Below, in pieces: positions 1 to 8,077 of a stretch of DNA of 33,007 bases. Under the pieces are notes generated by a model. That model searched no databases and was not told the origin of the DNA. It saw nothing but the letters and a program-made list of their open reading frames with translations. Origin of the DNA: Neisseria sp. (GTDB lineage Bacteria > Pseudomonadota > Gammaproteobacteria > Burkholderiales > Neisseriaceae); the NCBI GenBank assembly GCA_030538415.1, contig JAUNTY010000034.1, forward strand, positions 1 to 33,007, in the 5' to 3' direction. The position numbers were made by a program, and so were the translations under genes. Within the stretch, counting starts at the first letter, position 1, and every line of letters begins with the position of its first letter.

Positions 1-53
1 CTGTACTGTCTGCGGCTTGCTGCCTTGTCTCAATCTAAATTGAAACGACTATA
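1..53. repeat. Right end of a Correia-like element, cut by the window edge
   Basis: Bases 1-53 match the last part of the complete element at 23543-23648 almost base for base. They end in the terminal repeat CTAAATTGAAACGACTATA at 35-53. The CTGTACTGTCTGCGG block is the reverse complement of the core shared by the other elements in the window. The left end lies outside the window. Confidence 0.75.
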
Positions 54-154
54 TCAGCCTTGGAAATGTGTAGTCTCATGATTCAGATTGGATTTTCAGA
101 ATCAGAAAAATGGGCAGGTAAGCAAAGCTGCGCTTTGCACTGGGCACCCGCCCG

Positions 155-190
155 CGCGGGTGCGACGGGCGGGAAATTTTGCAAAGGTCT
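155..190. repeat. Fragment of the CGGGTGCGACGGGC / AATTTTGCAAAG repeat
   Basis: The segment CGCGGGTGCGACGGGC followed by GGGAAATTTTGCAAAGGTCT repeats the spacer and right arm of the complete inverted-repeat unit at 28542-28600. The left arm is missing here. The AAATTTTGCAAAGGTCT part resembles, from memory, the ends of IS1106-like (IS5-family) elements of Neisseria. The rest of 54-346 shows no convincing gene. Confidence 0.5.
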
Positions 191-283
191 TGGCCTGCTT
201 TGTTTTTGCGGGCAGAACTCACGCTGCGGTAATGATGGAAGTGATTGCAACAGAAGCGGCTTGCTGGGAAATTTTGTCGGGCT

Positions 284-325
284 GAGGCCTTTGCAAAATA
301 TCTTTTACTGCATCGCAAAGGTCTC
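284..325. repeat. IS5/IS1106-end-like inverted repeat remnant
   Basis: GAGGCCTTTGC at 284-294 faces GCAAAGGTCTC at 315-325 with only 20 bases between, and a DUS follows directly at 326-337. From memory, GAGACCTTTGC is the terminal repeat of IS1106-type insertion sequences. With no room for a transposase this is a remnant or a miniature derivative. Confidence 0.45.
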
Positions 326-337
326 AGGCCGTCTGAA
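326..337 (+). repeat. DNA uptake sequence (AG-DUS), single copy
   Basis: Exact AGGCCGTCTGAA, directly abutting the IS-end-like GGTCTC. It is not paired with an inverted copy nearby. Confidence 0.9.
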
Positions 338-346
338 AGGCGGTGG

Positions 347-409
347 ATTCAAACAAACCCGCCATCCGTCGAAATACAGTAGTGTTTTGAGGGGCGGGTT
401 TGTTTGAAT
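347..409. terminator. Large hairpin behind trpD, 17-bp perfect arms
   Basis: ATTCAAACAAACCCGCC at 347-363 is perfectly inverted at 393-409, with a 29-base loop. It lies 60 bases past the trpD stop (trpD reads on the minus strand). It contains no DUS and is not followed by a T-run on either strand, so the terminator role is only a guess from position. Confidence 0.4.
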
Positions 410-468
410 GCGAATGCGCCATGAGGTTCAGATGGCATCGAGCGAACCTGATTGGCCGAAACCGACCA

Positions 469-1503
469 TCAGCTGGCGGAGAATGCCTGGCTGAATGCCA
501 CAAATTCCTGCTGTTTGGCGGCGGCTTTGCCCGAATCAATCGCTTCGCGGGCGGCGGCTACGCCGTCTTCGAGTGAATCCACCACATTGCCTGCGTAGAT
601 GGTGGCCGCGGCGTTGAGCAATACGATGTCGCGGGCGGCGCCTTGTGCGCCGTTTAATACGCTGTGCATTTTTTGCAGCGATTCACGGCTGTCGGCAACC
701 TTGATGTCGTTGAGATTGGGATAAACGGGGATGCCGAAATGCTCGGGATGGATGTCGTATTCGCCGATATGGCCGTCTTTCAGCTCGGCGATGTGGCTTT
801 TGCCGGTGATGGTGATTTCATCGAGGCCGTCGCTGCCGTGCACCACCAATACGTGTTGCGAGCCCAGCTGCTGCAATACGCGCGAGAGGATGCCGACCAA
901 ATCGATGTGAAACACGCCAAGCACTTGATTGGGTGCGGAGGCGGGATTGGTGAGCGGGCCGAGAATATTGAAGATGGTGCGGATGCCCAAGGCTTTGCGC
1001 ACGGGGGCGACGTAGCGCATGCTGCTGTGGTGGTTGGGGGCGAACATGAAGCCCATGCCGATTTCATCGATACTTTGCCCGACTTGTTCGGGTGTCAGGC
1101 TCAGCGAAGCGCCCATCTGCTCCATGATGTCGGCGGCGCCGCTGGAAGAGGACACGGAGCGGCCGCCGTGCTTGGCTACTTTGGCGCCTGCGGCCGCGGC
1201 CACAAACATGGCGGTGCTGGAAATATTGAACGTGCGCGCGCCGTCGCCGCCGGTGCCGACGATGTCGACCAGATGATGTGTGTCCGCAACCGGCACTTTG
1301 GTGACGAATTCGCGCATCACCGCAGCGGCGGCAGCCACTTCGGAAACGGTTTCCACTTTGATGCGCAGGCCGGTGAGGATGGCGGCAATCAGCTCGGGCG
1401 CAACCTGGCCGCTCATAATCTGGCGCATCAGGGCGGTCATTTCATCGTGGAAAAGTTCGTTGTTGTCGATGAGGCGGGCGAGGGCTTGTTGCGGAGTAAT
1501 CAT
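469..1503 (-). CDS. trpD: Anthranilate phosphoribosyltransferase
   Basis: Joins anthranilate to phosphoribosyl pyrophosphate, the second step of tryptophan synthesis in the cytoplasm. The 344-residue product has the family length. It shows the PRPP-binding GTGGDG at residues 83-88 followed by TFNISS, and the [12 protein letters not shown] loop at 111-122. I chose the ATG at 1503, giving [11 protein letters not shown], because an AGAG ribosome site precedes it. The longer frame to 1557 begins inside a DUS hairpin and adds unrelated residues. It lies 78 bases after trpG in the same direction, so the two are probably one transcript. A DUS inverted pair sits between them. Identification is firm. 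Confidence 0.96.
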   Translation of the reverse strand: MITPQQALARLIDNNELFHDEMTALMRQIMSGQVAPELIAAILTGLRIKVETVSEVAAAAAVMREFVTKVPVADTHHLVDIVGTGGDGARTFNISSTAMFVAAAAGAKVAKHGGRSVSSSSGAADIMEQMGASLSLTPEQVGQSIDEIGMGFMFAPNHHSSMRYVAPVRKALGIRTIFNILGPLTNPASAPNQVLGVFHIDLVGILSRVLQQLGSQHVLVVHGSDGLDEITITGKSHIAELKDGHIGEYDIHPEHFGIPVYPNLNDIKVADSRESLQKMHSVLNGAQGAARDIVLLNAAATIYAGNVVDSLEDGVAAAREAIDSGKAAAKQQEFVAFSQAFSAS

Positions 1504-1538
1504 ATTTTTCTCTTTGTATTGAACCATAAAATTGAAAT

Positions 1539-1577
1539 CAAGGCCGTCTGAAAGCAAAATGTTTTCAGACGGCCTTG
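1539..1577. terminator. DUS inverted pair between trpG and trpD
   Basis: AGGCCGTCTGAAA and TTTCAGACGGCCT form a stem with a short AT-rich loop. It lies between two co-directional pathway genes, so it may only partly terminate trpG transcripts before trpD. Confidence 0.7.
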
Positions 1578-1581
1578 AATA

Positions 1582-2166
1582 TTATGCAGCTTTGAAATCG
1601 GCAAATTCAATCAGGAAATTATTCAACATGTCGTGGCCGTGTTCGGTGAGCAGGGCTTCGGGGTGAAACTGCACCCCCTCGATGGCGTATTTTTTGTGGC
1701 GCACGCCCATTATTTCGCCGTCATCGGTCCAAGCGGTGATGTCGAGGCAGTCGGGCAGGTTGGTGCGCTCGATAACCAGGCTGTGGTAGCGGGTGCAAGT
1801 CACGGGGTTGGGCAGGTTTTTAAACATGCCGCGGTTATGGTGGTGCACCGGCGACACCTTGCCGTGCATCAGCGTTTGCGCACGCACGATGTTGCCGCCG
1901 AAGGCTTCGCCTATGGCCTGGTGGCCGAGGCAGATGCCCATAATCGGCAATTTGCCCGCAAAATGCTGCATGGCGGCCACGGAAATGCCGGCTTCTTTCG
2001 GCGAGCAGGGGCCGGGGCCAATAATCAGGTATTGCGGCTTGAGGGCGGCGATTTCTTCGATGGTGATGTCATCGTTGCGGCGCACTTCTACTTCTTGGCC
2101 GAGTTCGGCGAAATATTGCACGATGTTGTAAGTGAAACTGTCGTAGTTATCTATCATTAAAAGCAT
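1582..2166 (-). CDS. trpG: Anthranilate synthase glutamine amidotransferase subunit
   Basis: Class I glutamine amidotransferase that delivers ammonia to TrpE for anthranilate formation from chorismate. The 194-residue protein has the nucleophile Cys79 in GICLGHQ and the His168/Glu170 pair in VQFHPE. The oxyanion loop IIGPGPCSP and the N-terminal MIDNYDSF are typical of TrpG and PabA. I call TrpG rather than PabA mainly because trpD follows it. TrpE is not in the window. A candidate promoter lies 50-75 bases upstream on the minus strand, and a 10-mer DUS core lies in the leader. In some species one subunit serves both pathways, and that cannot be judged here. Confidence 0.93.
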   Translation of the reverse strand: MLLMIDNYDSFTYNIVQYFAELGQEVEVRRNDDITIEEIAALKPQYLIIGPGPCSPKEAGISVAAMQHFAGKLPIMGICLGHQAIGEAFGGNIVRAQTLMHGKVSPVHHHNRGMFKNLPNPVTCTRYHSLVIERTNLPDCLDITAWTDDGEIMGVRHKKYAIEGVQFHPEALLTEHGHDMLNNFLIEFADFKAA

Positions 2167-2211
2167 GATGTTCTTTCGCGGGAATAAGCAGAAAGCCGTC
2201 TGAAAAAGGGA

Positions 2212-2240
2212 ATTATAGCGGGTTTAGCGCACAATGTTGA
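2212..2240 (-). promoter_or_regulatory. Candidate promoter of trpG-trpD
   Basis: On the minus strand TCAACA (2240-2235) and a perfect TATAAT (2217-2212) are 17 bases apart, giving a start about 40 bases before trpG. It overlaps the last codons of the upstream small gene. No leader peptide or Trp-codon run is visible. A DUS core (AAGCCGTCTGAA, 2192-2203) lies inside the leader. Confidence 0.45.
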
Positions 2241-2541
2241 GATTATCGGGGTCGTTGATAAATGCCCACATGGCTTCATCGGTTTTAAACATGGTTTTGC
2301 GAATCACATAATACAATTCGCGCTTGATGCGGATATCGGCCGGGCGGTGCACCACGCGCATGCCGCAGCTGTGCGCCGCCATTTCCAGCAACTTGGCGGC
2401 AAACTTGGGCTGGTGCAGGCGCGCGGCGGCCATCGGGTGACGGTCGATGTAGTCAATCAGGCCTGCGCTGCTGTCTTGATAGGAATTGCCTTTCTGATCG
2501 ATAAACACGATGGTGAAAGGCATGCGTTTCAGGTAATCCAT
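2224..2541 (-). CDS. Small conserved-looking protein of unknown function
   Basis: A 105-residue product starting MDYLKRMPFTIVFID. I chose the ATG at 2541 because an AAGAAAAA stretch precedes it and the longer frame to 2595 adds a low-complexity leader. The protein is soluble-looking, with no signal peptide or membrane segment. It has many charged residues, an HPMAAARLHQPKFAAKLLEMA helix-like middle and a C-terminal MWAFINDPDNLNIVR. I do not recognise the family. It has its own upstream DUS hairpin (2609-2650) and its tail overlaps the candidate trpG promoter. Codon use resembles the neighbours, which supports a real gene. A function should not be assigned from this sequence. Confidence 0.72.
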   Translation of the reverse strand: MDYLKRMPFTIVFIDQKGNSYQDSSAGLIDYIDRHPMAAARLHQPKFAAKLLEMAAHSCGMRVVHRPADIRIKRELYYVIRKTMFKTDEAMWAFINDPDNLNIVR

Positions 2542-2608
2542 GATGTTTTTCTTATAAATGTAAAACGAAAGGGCAGATAGTGTGTTTGTTGCCAATATAG
2601 CAGCTAAA

Positions 2609-2650
2609 CAGGCCGTCTGAAAACCGTTTTTGACGGTTTCAGACGGCCTG
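2609..2650. terminator. DUS inverted-pair terminator behind the EEP-family gene
   Basis: AGGCCGTCTGAAAACCG pairs with CGGTTTCAGACGGCCT across a TTTTTGA loop. It lies between the unknown gene and the nuclease-family gene and can serve minus-strand transcripts ending near 2715. Confidence 0.8.
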
Positions 2651-2714
2651 GTATGAGCGTTCGGATAATCCGGTGCTGCTTCGGGAATAGGTTGTTGAAA
2701 TTAAAATAAGCGTA

Positions 2715-3476
2715 TCAACGGTAGCGCGGCACCACTTTGGTGCTCAGGGGCAGGTGGTCGGACAGCAGCTGCCATTTTTTTTCACGGTGGATTTGGGCGT
2801 CGAGCACTTCGAGATTGCGGGTGTAGACACGGTCGAGGCTGAGAATCGGCAGGCGCGAGGGGAAGGTTTTCGGGCGCTTGCCGTTGGCGTCGACAAACAC
2901 TTCGTCGAGGTTGAGCGCGTTGCCGAGCGAGAGGCTGGATTTTTGCCGCCAGTCGTTGAAGTCGCCGGCGATAATCAGCGGGCTCATGGGGTCGACGTGT
3001 TTGCTGACGTATTCGAAGATAGCCTGGTATTGCTTCATGCGGTCGGGTTCGCGCAAATTCAGGTGGGCACACAGGCAAACCAGCGGGAAAGGCCAGTTTT
3101 CGGGCAGGATTTCGCAGTGCAATACGCCGCGCTGCTCCAGCTTGTTGACGCTGATGTTGAGGTTGTGGCGGGTGTCGATGGGCAGGTGGCTGAGGATGGC
3201 GTTGCCGTGGTGGCGCTCGGGATAGGTGGCGTTTTTGCCGTAGCTGCTGTTAAACGACAGATGCTCGCTGATGATGTCGTAATGCGGCTGGCTGGGAAAG
3301 GCGGGCAGTTTGAGCTGGCGGCGCAGGTTTTCGCCTTGCACTTCCTGCAAAAACAATACGTCGGATCTGAGCGTTTGCAGCGCTTCGGCCATGCTGTTGA
3401 CTTGTACTTTTCGGTTGAGTGCAGACATGCCTTTGTGCATGTTGTAGGTGGTGACGATGATGGGAGAAGGGCTCAT
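2715..3476 (-). CDS. Endonuclease/exonuclease/phosphatase (EEP) family protein
   Basis: A 253-residue metal-dependent phosphodiesterase-type protein. The family landmarks are present in order: TTYNMHKG near residues 9-16, LFLQEVQ with the metal-binding Glu45, GNAILSHLPI, CAHLNL, GDFNDW, LDRVYTRN and the final SDHLPL carrying the catalytic Asp-His. Members cleave nucleic acids or phospholipids, and the substrate cannot be read from these motifs. No signal peptide is visible, so it is likely cytoplasmic. A perfect TATAAT on the minus strand at 3552-3547, 70 bases upstream, is a possible -10 without a good -35. It is flanked by DUS hairpins on both sides, so it is probably transcribed alone. Confidence 0.88.
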   Translation of the reverse strand: MSPSPIIVTTYNMHKGMSALNRKVQVNSMAEALQTLRSDVLFLQEVQGENLRRQLKLPAFPSQPHYDIISEHLSFNSSYGKNATYPERHHGNAILSHLPIDTRHNLNISVNKLEQRGVLHCEILPENWPFPLVCLCAHLNLREPDRMKQYQAIFEYVSKHVDPMSPLIIAGDFNDWRQKSSLSLGNALNLDEVFVDANGKRPKTFPSRLPILSLDRVYTRNLEVLDAQIHREKKWQLLSDHLPLSTKVVPRYR

Positions 3477-3641
3477 GGGCGGTGCGTTCCCTTGTGGTTT
3501 GTTTTTATAGATTCGGTTGTGTGAACGAATTGCTGCTTTGTTTTTAATTATATATCAACTGTTGTGACAATGTGATGTGTGGTAAAGAGGTTATCTGTGC
3601 ACATCCGTTGATTATATGAATTTGAATGTATGAATGGTTTA

Positions 3642-3691
3642 AGGCCGTCTGAAAAAATACTCGAATTAAGTAAAGTTTTTTCAGACGGCCT
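3642..3691. terminator. DUS inverted-pair terminator behind aroA
   Basis: AGGCCGTCTGAAAAAA and TTTTTTCAGACGGCCT form a 16-bp stem 17 bases past the aroA stop. The A/T run inside the stem extends it beyond the DUS itself. Confidence 0.8.
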
Positions 3692-3708
3692 GGATGATTT
3701 ACGCCTGT

Positions 3709-5001
3709 TTAGCGGCGCAGCGAGGCAAATACTTCGAAATAAGTCGGGAAGGTTTTGTGGGTGCATTTCGGGTCGTTGATGACGACGGGTACGCCCAGCA
3801 GCGAAACCAATGAGAAACACATCGCCATGCGGTGGTCGTCGTAGGTGTCGATTTCGGCATTGGCGGTCAGTTTTTCGGGCGGGGTGATGTGGATGGCTTC
3901 CGGCTCTTCGATGACGGTTGCGCCGACTTTGCACAATTCGTTGGCCATCGCGGCGATGCGGTCGGTTTCTTTGACACGCCACGAACCGATGTTGCGCAGG
4001 GTGCAGGGTTGGCCGCTGGCGAGGGCGACGATGGCGAGCGTCATGGCGGCGTCGGGGATGTGGTTGGCGTCGAGGTCAAACGGTTGCACGGCGCGGTCGG
4101 CAGGGCGGGAAACTTCGATAAAGTCGTCGCCCCAAACCACATCGGCGCCGATTTTTTCCAGTTCGCGCGCAAAGGCGACATCGCCCTGAATGCTGTTGCG
4201 GCCGATGCCGGTCACGCGGACAGCCGCACCGTCGATCAAACCTGCGGCGAGAAAATAAGAGGCGCTGGAGGCGTCGCCCTCTACGTGCAACACTTCCGGC
4301 GCATGGTAGCGGGCGTTGGCGGGCAGTTTGAAACTTTGATAATCGCGGTTTTCGACTTGTACGCCGAATTGCGCCATCAGTTTCAAGGTGATGTCGATAT
4401 AAGGCTTGGAAATCAGCTCGCCGACCATTTCGATTTCGTAGGCTTCGCCGGTGAGTGGCAGGGCCATCAACAGGGCGGTGAGAAACTGGCTGGAAACATT
4501 GCCTTTAATCGGAATCACGCGCACGCCGTTGTCGCGGCGCTCGTTGATTTGCAGCGGCGGATAGTGTTCGTTGCCGAGGTATTCTACATCGGCACCGGCC
4601 AGGCGCAAGGCATCGACCAAGTCGCCGATCGGCCGCTCGTGCATACGCGGCACGCCGTGCAGGTGGTAATCGCCGCCGAGCACCGCCAAAGCTGCGGTGA
4701 GCGGGCGGAAGGCGGTACCGGCGTTGCCGAGAAACAAATCGGCGCTGCGGTTGGGAAACGCGCCGCCCGTGCCGTGTACTTTCAGACGGCCTGTTTCCAT
4801 CGTTTCCAATTTCACGCCGAGTTTTGCCAATGCTTCGAGCATGCGGTCGGTGTCGTCGGATTTCAGCAGCGAACGGATTTCGCAAACATTGTCTGAAAGC
4901 GCGGCCAAAAGCAGGGTGCGGTTGCTGATGCTTTTCGAGCCGGGCAGGGCGACGGTGGCGGGTTGGAGGCGGGCGGCGGGCAGGCGGATGGATTCGGTCA
5001 T
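3709..5001 (-). CDS. aroA: 3-phosphoshikimate 1-carboxyvinyltransferase (EPSP synthase)
   Basis: Transfers enolpyruvate from PEP to shikimate-3-phosphate, the sixth step of the shikimate pathway. The 430-residue length is normal. Visible landmarks are GSKSISNR at 21-28, the PEP-site [10 protein letters not shown] at 91-100 (class I form), [18 protein letters not shown] and the C-terminal [12 protein letters not shown] chose the ATG at 5001, giving MTESIRLP. The open frame continues upstream but that part reads as antisense cmk. It diverges from cmk across 92 bases. A DUS lies in frame at 4781-4792 and supplies the residues GRLK. Confidence 0.96.
   Translation of the reverse strand: MTESIRLPAARLQPATVALPGSKSISNRTLLLAALSDNVCEIRSLLKSDDTDRMLEALAKLGVKLETMETGRLKVHGTGGAFPNRSADLFLGNAGTAFRPLTAALAVLGGDYHLHGVPRMHERPIGDLVDALRLAGADVEYLGNEHYPPLQINERRDNGVRVIPIKGNVSSQFLTALLMALPLTGEAYEIEMVGELISKPYIDITLKLMAQFGVQVENRDYQSFKLPANARYHAPEVLHVEGDASSASYFLAAGLIDGAAVRVTGIGRNSIQGDVAFARELEKIGADVVWGDDFIEVSRPADRAVQPFDLDANHIPDAAMTLAIVALASGQPCTLRNIGSWRVKETDRIAAMANELCKVGATVIEEPEAIHITPPEKLTANAEIDTYDDHRMAMCFSLVSLLGVPVVINDPKCTHKTFPTYFEVFASLRR
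4781..4792 (-). repeat. DUS inside the aroA coding sequence
   Basis: TTCAGACGGCCT, an exact AG-DUS on the aroA sense strand, read in frame. It is tolerated in a surface-like stretch between LETMET and HGTGG. Confidence 0.85.
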
Positions 5002-5093
5002 GGTTTTGTGCGTATCTGAAAATGTGAGATGGAGCAAATGTTGCGGATTTGCTATTATGCCAATAATTTGCCGAATCGAATATAGAGAACGAC

Positions 5094-5753
5094 ATGGATT
5101 TGAATCAAAAAATGATTGCCATCGACGGCCCCAGCGCCTCAGGCAAGGGAACGGTGGCTTCGCGCGTGGCGGCCGCATTGGGTTTTGCCTATCTGGATTC
5201 GGGCGCGTTGTACCGCCTGACCGCGCTGTATGCGCAAAAACAGCAGGTAGAATGGCATGACGAAGAGGGCGTGGCGGCTTTGGCGCAAGCCTTGCCGGTT
5301 GAGTTTGACGGTGCAACCGTGCGGCTGGCCGGTGAAGATGTTTCCGATGCCATCCGCACCGAAGCCATCGGCATGGGGGCATCGGCGGTAGCAGCTCTGC
5401 CTGCGGTGCGCGAAGCCTTGCTGCAACGCCAGCGCGATTTCCTGACCGAACAAGGTTTGGTCGGCGACGGCCGTGATATGGGGTCGGTGATTTTCCCGAA
5501 TGCCGTCTTAAAGGTTTTTCTGACCGCCAGCGCGCAGGTTCGCGCCGAGCGTCGTGCCAAACAACTCGGCTTGGCCTGTGAGGGCGTGGCGTTCGAGCGG
5601 ATTCTTGCCGACATCGAAGCCCGCGATGAAGCCGACCGCCGCCGCACGGTGGCGCCGCTCAAGCAATTGCCCGATGCCGAATTGCTGGATACTTCCGACA
5701 TGGGCATCGAAGAAGCGGTAAAAAAAGTGCTTGATTGGTATGGCGAAAAATAA
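5094..5753 (+). CDS. cmk: Cytidylate kinase
   Basis: Phosphorylates CMP and dCMP using ATP in pyrimidine nucleotide recycling. The 219-residue protein has the P-loop GPSASGKGT at 12-20, the LDSGALYR motif typical of CMP kinases, the GDGRDMGSV region and ERRAKQL with the catalytic arginines. I kept the ATG at 5094 because an AGAGAAC ribosome site precedes it. An internal ATG seven codons later is possible. The cmk-rpsA-ihfB order is also that of E. coli and other Proteobacteria. A DUS hairpin separates cmk from rpsA. Confidence 0.95.
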   Translation: MDLNQKMIAIDGPSASGKGTVASRVAAALGFAYLDSGALYRLTALYAQKQQVEWHDEEGVAALAQALPVEFDGATVRLAGEDVSDAIRTEAIGMGASAVAALPAVREALLQRQRDFLTEQGLVGDGRDMGSVIFPNAVLKVFLTASAQVRAERRAKQLGLACEGVAFERILADIEARDEADRRRTVAPLKQLPDAELLDTSDMGIEEAVKKVLDWYGEK

Positions 5754-5781
5754 AATTTGATGTATAATTTGCGTTTATCCG

Positions 5782-5817
5782 TTCAGACGGCCTTGTTTGC
5801 GTAAAAGGCCGTCTGAA
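5782..5817. terminator. DUS inverted pair between cmk and rpsA
   Basis: TTCAGACGGCCT (5782-5793) and AGGCCGTCTGAA (5806-5817) form a stem with a 12-base loop. Here the DUS arms are in the opposite order to most pairs in the window. A TATAAT lies just upstream at 5763-5768. Confidence 0.7.
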
Positions 5818-5841
5818 AAATTTGCAGTATTCCGCTTGTTG

Positions 5842-5888
5842 CGCCAAGGGCGACAGGCGTTTTTCAATCAGACCCGCACCCCTTGGCG
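5842..5888 (+). promoter_or_regulatory. Hairpin in the rpsA 5-prime leader
   Basis: CGCCAAGGG at 5842-5850 is perfectly inverted as CCCTTGGCG at 5880-5888. It closes a 29-base loop and ends 21 bases before the rpsA start. S1 represses its own mRNA through leader structure in E. coli, so this stem is a candidate autoregulatory site. The regulatory role is inference. Confidence 0.45.
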
Positions 5889-5909
5889 GTGTACCGAAAA
5901 GAGTTATAT

Positions 5910-7595
5910 ATGACTATGGAAAATTTTGCCCAGTTATTGGAAGAAAGCTTTACCCTTCAAGAGATGAACCCCGGTGAAGTGATTACCGCGGAAGTGGTGG
6001 CTATCGACAACAACTTCGTTACTGTCAACGCCGGCCTGAAATCAGAATCTCTGATTGATGTAAACGAATTCAAAAACGCTCAGGGCGAGATTGAAGTTAA
6101 AATCGGTGATTTCGTGACCGTAACCATCGAATCCGTGGAAAACGGCTTCGGCGAAACCAAACTGTCACGCGAAAAAGCCAAACGCGCAGCCGACTGGATT
6201 GCTCTGGAAGAAGCCATGGAAAACGGCGACATCCTCTCCGGTGTGATCAACGGCAAAGTCAAAGGCGGCCTGACCGTGATGATCAACAGCATCCGCGCCT
6301 TCCTGCCGGGTTCGCTGGTTGACGTACGTCCCGTTAAAGACACTTCACACTTTGAAGGCAAAGAAATCGAGTTCAAAGTCATCAAATTGGACAAAAAACG
6401 CAACAACGTGGTGGTATCGCGCCGCGCCGTTTTGGAAGCCACTTTGGGTGAAGAGCGCAAAGCCTTGCTGGAAAACCTGCAAGAAGGTGCAGTGGTTAAA
6501 GGCATCGTTAAAAACATCACCGATTACGGTGCATTCGTTGACTTGGGCGGCATCGACGGCCTGCTGCACATCACCGACTTGGCATGGCGTCGTGTGAAAC
6601 ACCCGAGCGAAGTGTTGGAAGTCGGCCAAGAAGTAGAAGCCAAAGTATTGAAATTCGACCAAGACAAACAACGCGTGTCTTTGGGCATGAAACAATTGGG
6701 CGAAGATCCGTGGACCGGTTTGGCCCGCCGCTACCCGCAAAATACCCGTCTGTTCGGTAAAGTATCCAACCTGACCGACTACGGCGCGTTCGTTGAAATC
6801 GAACAAGGCATCGAAGGCTTGGTACACGTTTCCGAAATGGACTGGACCAACAAAAACGTACACCCGAGCAAAGTGGTTCAACTGGGTGACGAAGTCGAAG
6901 TGATGATTCTGGAAATCGACGAAGACCGCCGCCGCATCAGCTTGGGCATGAAACAATGCCAAGCCAATCCGTGGGAAGATTTTGAAGCCAACCACAATAA
7001 AGGCGACAAAATTTCCGGCGCGGTTAAATCCATCACCGACTTCGGCGTATTCGTAGGCTTGCCGGGCGGTATCGACGGTTTGGTACACTTGTCTGACCTG
7101 TCTTGGACTGAGTCTGGCGAAGAAGCCGTGCGCAAATACAAAAAAGGCGAAGAAGTTGAAGCCGTGGTATTGGCCATCGATGTGGACAAAGAGCGCATCT
7201 CTTTGGGCATCAAACAGCTGGAAGGCGACCCCTTCGGCAACTTCATCAGCGTAAACGACAAAGGTTCTTTGGTTAAAGGTTCTGTGAAATCTATCGATGC
7301 CAAAGGCGCAGTCATCGCTCTGTCTGACGAAGTGGAAGGCTACCTGCCTGCTGCCGAATGGTCTAGCGAGCGCGTAGAAGACTTGCGCAACGTGCTGAAA
7401 GAAGGCGACGAAGTGGAAGCTGTCGTGGCTACCGTTGACCGCAAAAACCGCAGCATCCGCCTGTCTGTGAAAGCCAAAGACGCTAAAGACAACCGCGACG
7501 CGCTGAATTCGGTTAACGCCGCGGCAACCGCCAACGCCGGTACCACCAGCTTGGGCGACTTGCTGAAAGCCAAGTTGTCCGGCGATCAAGAGTAA
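5910..7595 (+). CDS. rpsA: 30S ribosomal protein S1
   Basis: Binds mRNA on the small ribosomal subunit and helps start translation of messages with weak ribosome sites. The 561-residue product shows six tandem S1 (OB-fold) domains, visible as repeated blocks such as [45 protein letters not shown] and [23 protein letters not shown]. Each is followed by a VSLGMKQ-like end. I chose the ATG at 5910 ([10 protein letters not shown]), which has AAGAG upstream. The TTG at 5883 would overlap the leader hairpin. ihfB follows after 9 bases, as in E. coli. Confidence 0.97.
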   Translation: MTMENFAQLLEESFTLQEMNPGEVITAEVVAIDNNFVTVNAGLKSESLIDVNEFKNAQGEIEVKIGDFVTVTIESVENGFGETKLSREKAKRAADWIALEEAMENGDILSGVINGKVKGGLTVMINSIRAFLPGSLVDVRPVKDTSHFEGKEIEFKVIKLDKKRNNVVVSRRAVLEATLGEERKALLENLQEGAVVKGIVKNITDYGAFVDLGGIDGLLHITDLAWRRVKHPSEVLEVGQEVEAKVLKFDQDKQRVSLGMKQLGEDPWTGLARRYPQNTRLFGKVSNLTDYGAFVEIEQGIEGLVHVSEMDWTNKNVHPSKVVQLGDEVEVMILEIDEDRRRISLGMKQCQANPWEDFEANHNKGDKISGAVKSITDFGVFVGLPGGIDGLVHLSDLSWTESGEEAVRKYKKGEEVEAVVLAIDVDKERISLGIKQLEGDPFGNFISVNDKGSLVKGSVKSIDAKGAVIALSDEVEGYLPAAEWSSERVEDLRNVLKEGDEVEAVVATVDRKNRSIRLSVKAKDAKDNRDALNSVNAAATANAGTTSLGDLLKAKLSGDQE

Positions 7596-7604
7596 GGTGT
7601 CGTA

Positions 7605-7919
7605 ATGACCAAATCTGAGTTGATGGTTCGTTTGGCTGAAGTGTTTGCCGAAAAAAACGGCGCTCAATTGGTGGCCAAAGATGTCGAGTACAGCGTCAAG
7701 GTTTTGGTGGATACCATGACCCGCTCGCTCGCCAAAGGCCAACGCATTGAGATTCGCGGCTTCGGCAGCTTCGATCTGAACCACCGTCCGGCCCGTATCG
7801 GCCGCAATCCGAAAACCGGTGAAAAAGTGGAAGTGCCTGAAAAATATGTACCCCACTTCAAACCGGGCAAGGAATTGCGCGAACGCGTGGATCAGGCTTT
7901 GCAGAATGATGCCAAATAA
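7605..7919 (+). CDS. ihfB: Integration host factor subunit beta
   Basis: One half of the IHF heterodimer, which bends DNA sharply at specific sites. The 104-residue protein is a HU/IHF fold with RGFGSFDL at 51-58 and the DNA-intercalating arm [10 protein letters not shown] at 64-73, where Pro69 is the kinking residue. It starts nine bases after rpsA and shares its transcript. From published work on meningococcal Correia elements, the long element form carries an IHF site, so this gene may act on the repeats seen in this window. An intrinsic terminator follows. Confidence 0.96.
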   Translation: MTKSELMVRLAEVFAEKNGAQLVAKDVEYSVKVLVDTMTRSLAKGQRIEIRGFGSFDLNHRPARIGRNPKTGEKVEVPEKYVPHFKPGKELRERVDQALQNDAK

Positions 7920-7935
7920 TCTTGGAAAAATAATG

Positions 7936-7961
7936 AACGCCGCAGAAATGCGGCGTTTTTT
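7936..7961 (+). terminator. Intrinsic terminator of rpsA-ihfB
   Basis: AACGCCGCA, loop GAAA, TGCGGCGTT followed by a T-run. This is a classical Rho-independent terminator that does not use a DUS. Confidence 0.9.
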
Positions 7962-8012
7962 GCATTTTTCATTCAAACAGCTATTTTATTAATAAAATCT
8001 CCCCGATAATGG

Positions 8013-8040
8013 TTGGAGGCCGTCTGAAATCCTTTATAAT
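8013..8040 (+). promoter_or_regulatory. Candidate zapE promoter with a DUS in the spacer
   Basis: TTGGAG (8013-8018) and perfect TATAAT (8035-8040) are 16 bases apart. An exact AG-DUS occupies 8017-8028, between and partly overlapping the -35. The start would fall about 30 bases before the zapE ATG. A second weaker -10, TATGAT, lies at 8055-8060. Confidence 0.5.
8017..8028 (+). repeat. DUS upstream of zapE
   Basis: Exact AGGCCGTCTGAA, single copy, located inside the candidate promoter spacer rather than in a terminator. Confidence 0.9.
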
Positions 8041-8077
8041 GGCGGGCATACCTATATGATAAGAATGGTTACCATAA

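Noticed and set aside
60-407. 115-residue frame in the first 400 bases
   Set aside because: It runs through IS-end fragments, a DUS and one arm of the 17-base inverted repeat; composition is unlike the real genes.
664-1551. 295-residue plus-strand frame opposite trpD
   Set aside because: Shadow of trpD; no family features, and it ends in the DUS hairpin.
1504-1557. N-terminal extension of trpD
   Set aside because: The extra residues are encoded by a DUS arm (LSDGL) and precede the ribosome site of the ATG at 1503.
3832-4896. 354-residue plus-strand frame opposite aroA
   Set aside because: aroA motifs are complete on the other strand and codon use favours it.
6345-7976. 543-residue open frame on the minus strand across rpsA and ihfB
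   Set aside because: It is antisense to two certain genes, with repeats mirroring the S1 domains. It arises from codon bias in rpsA.
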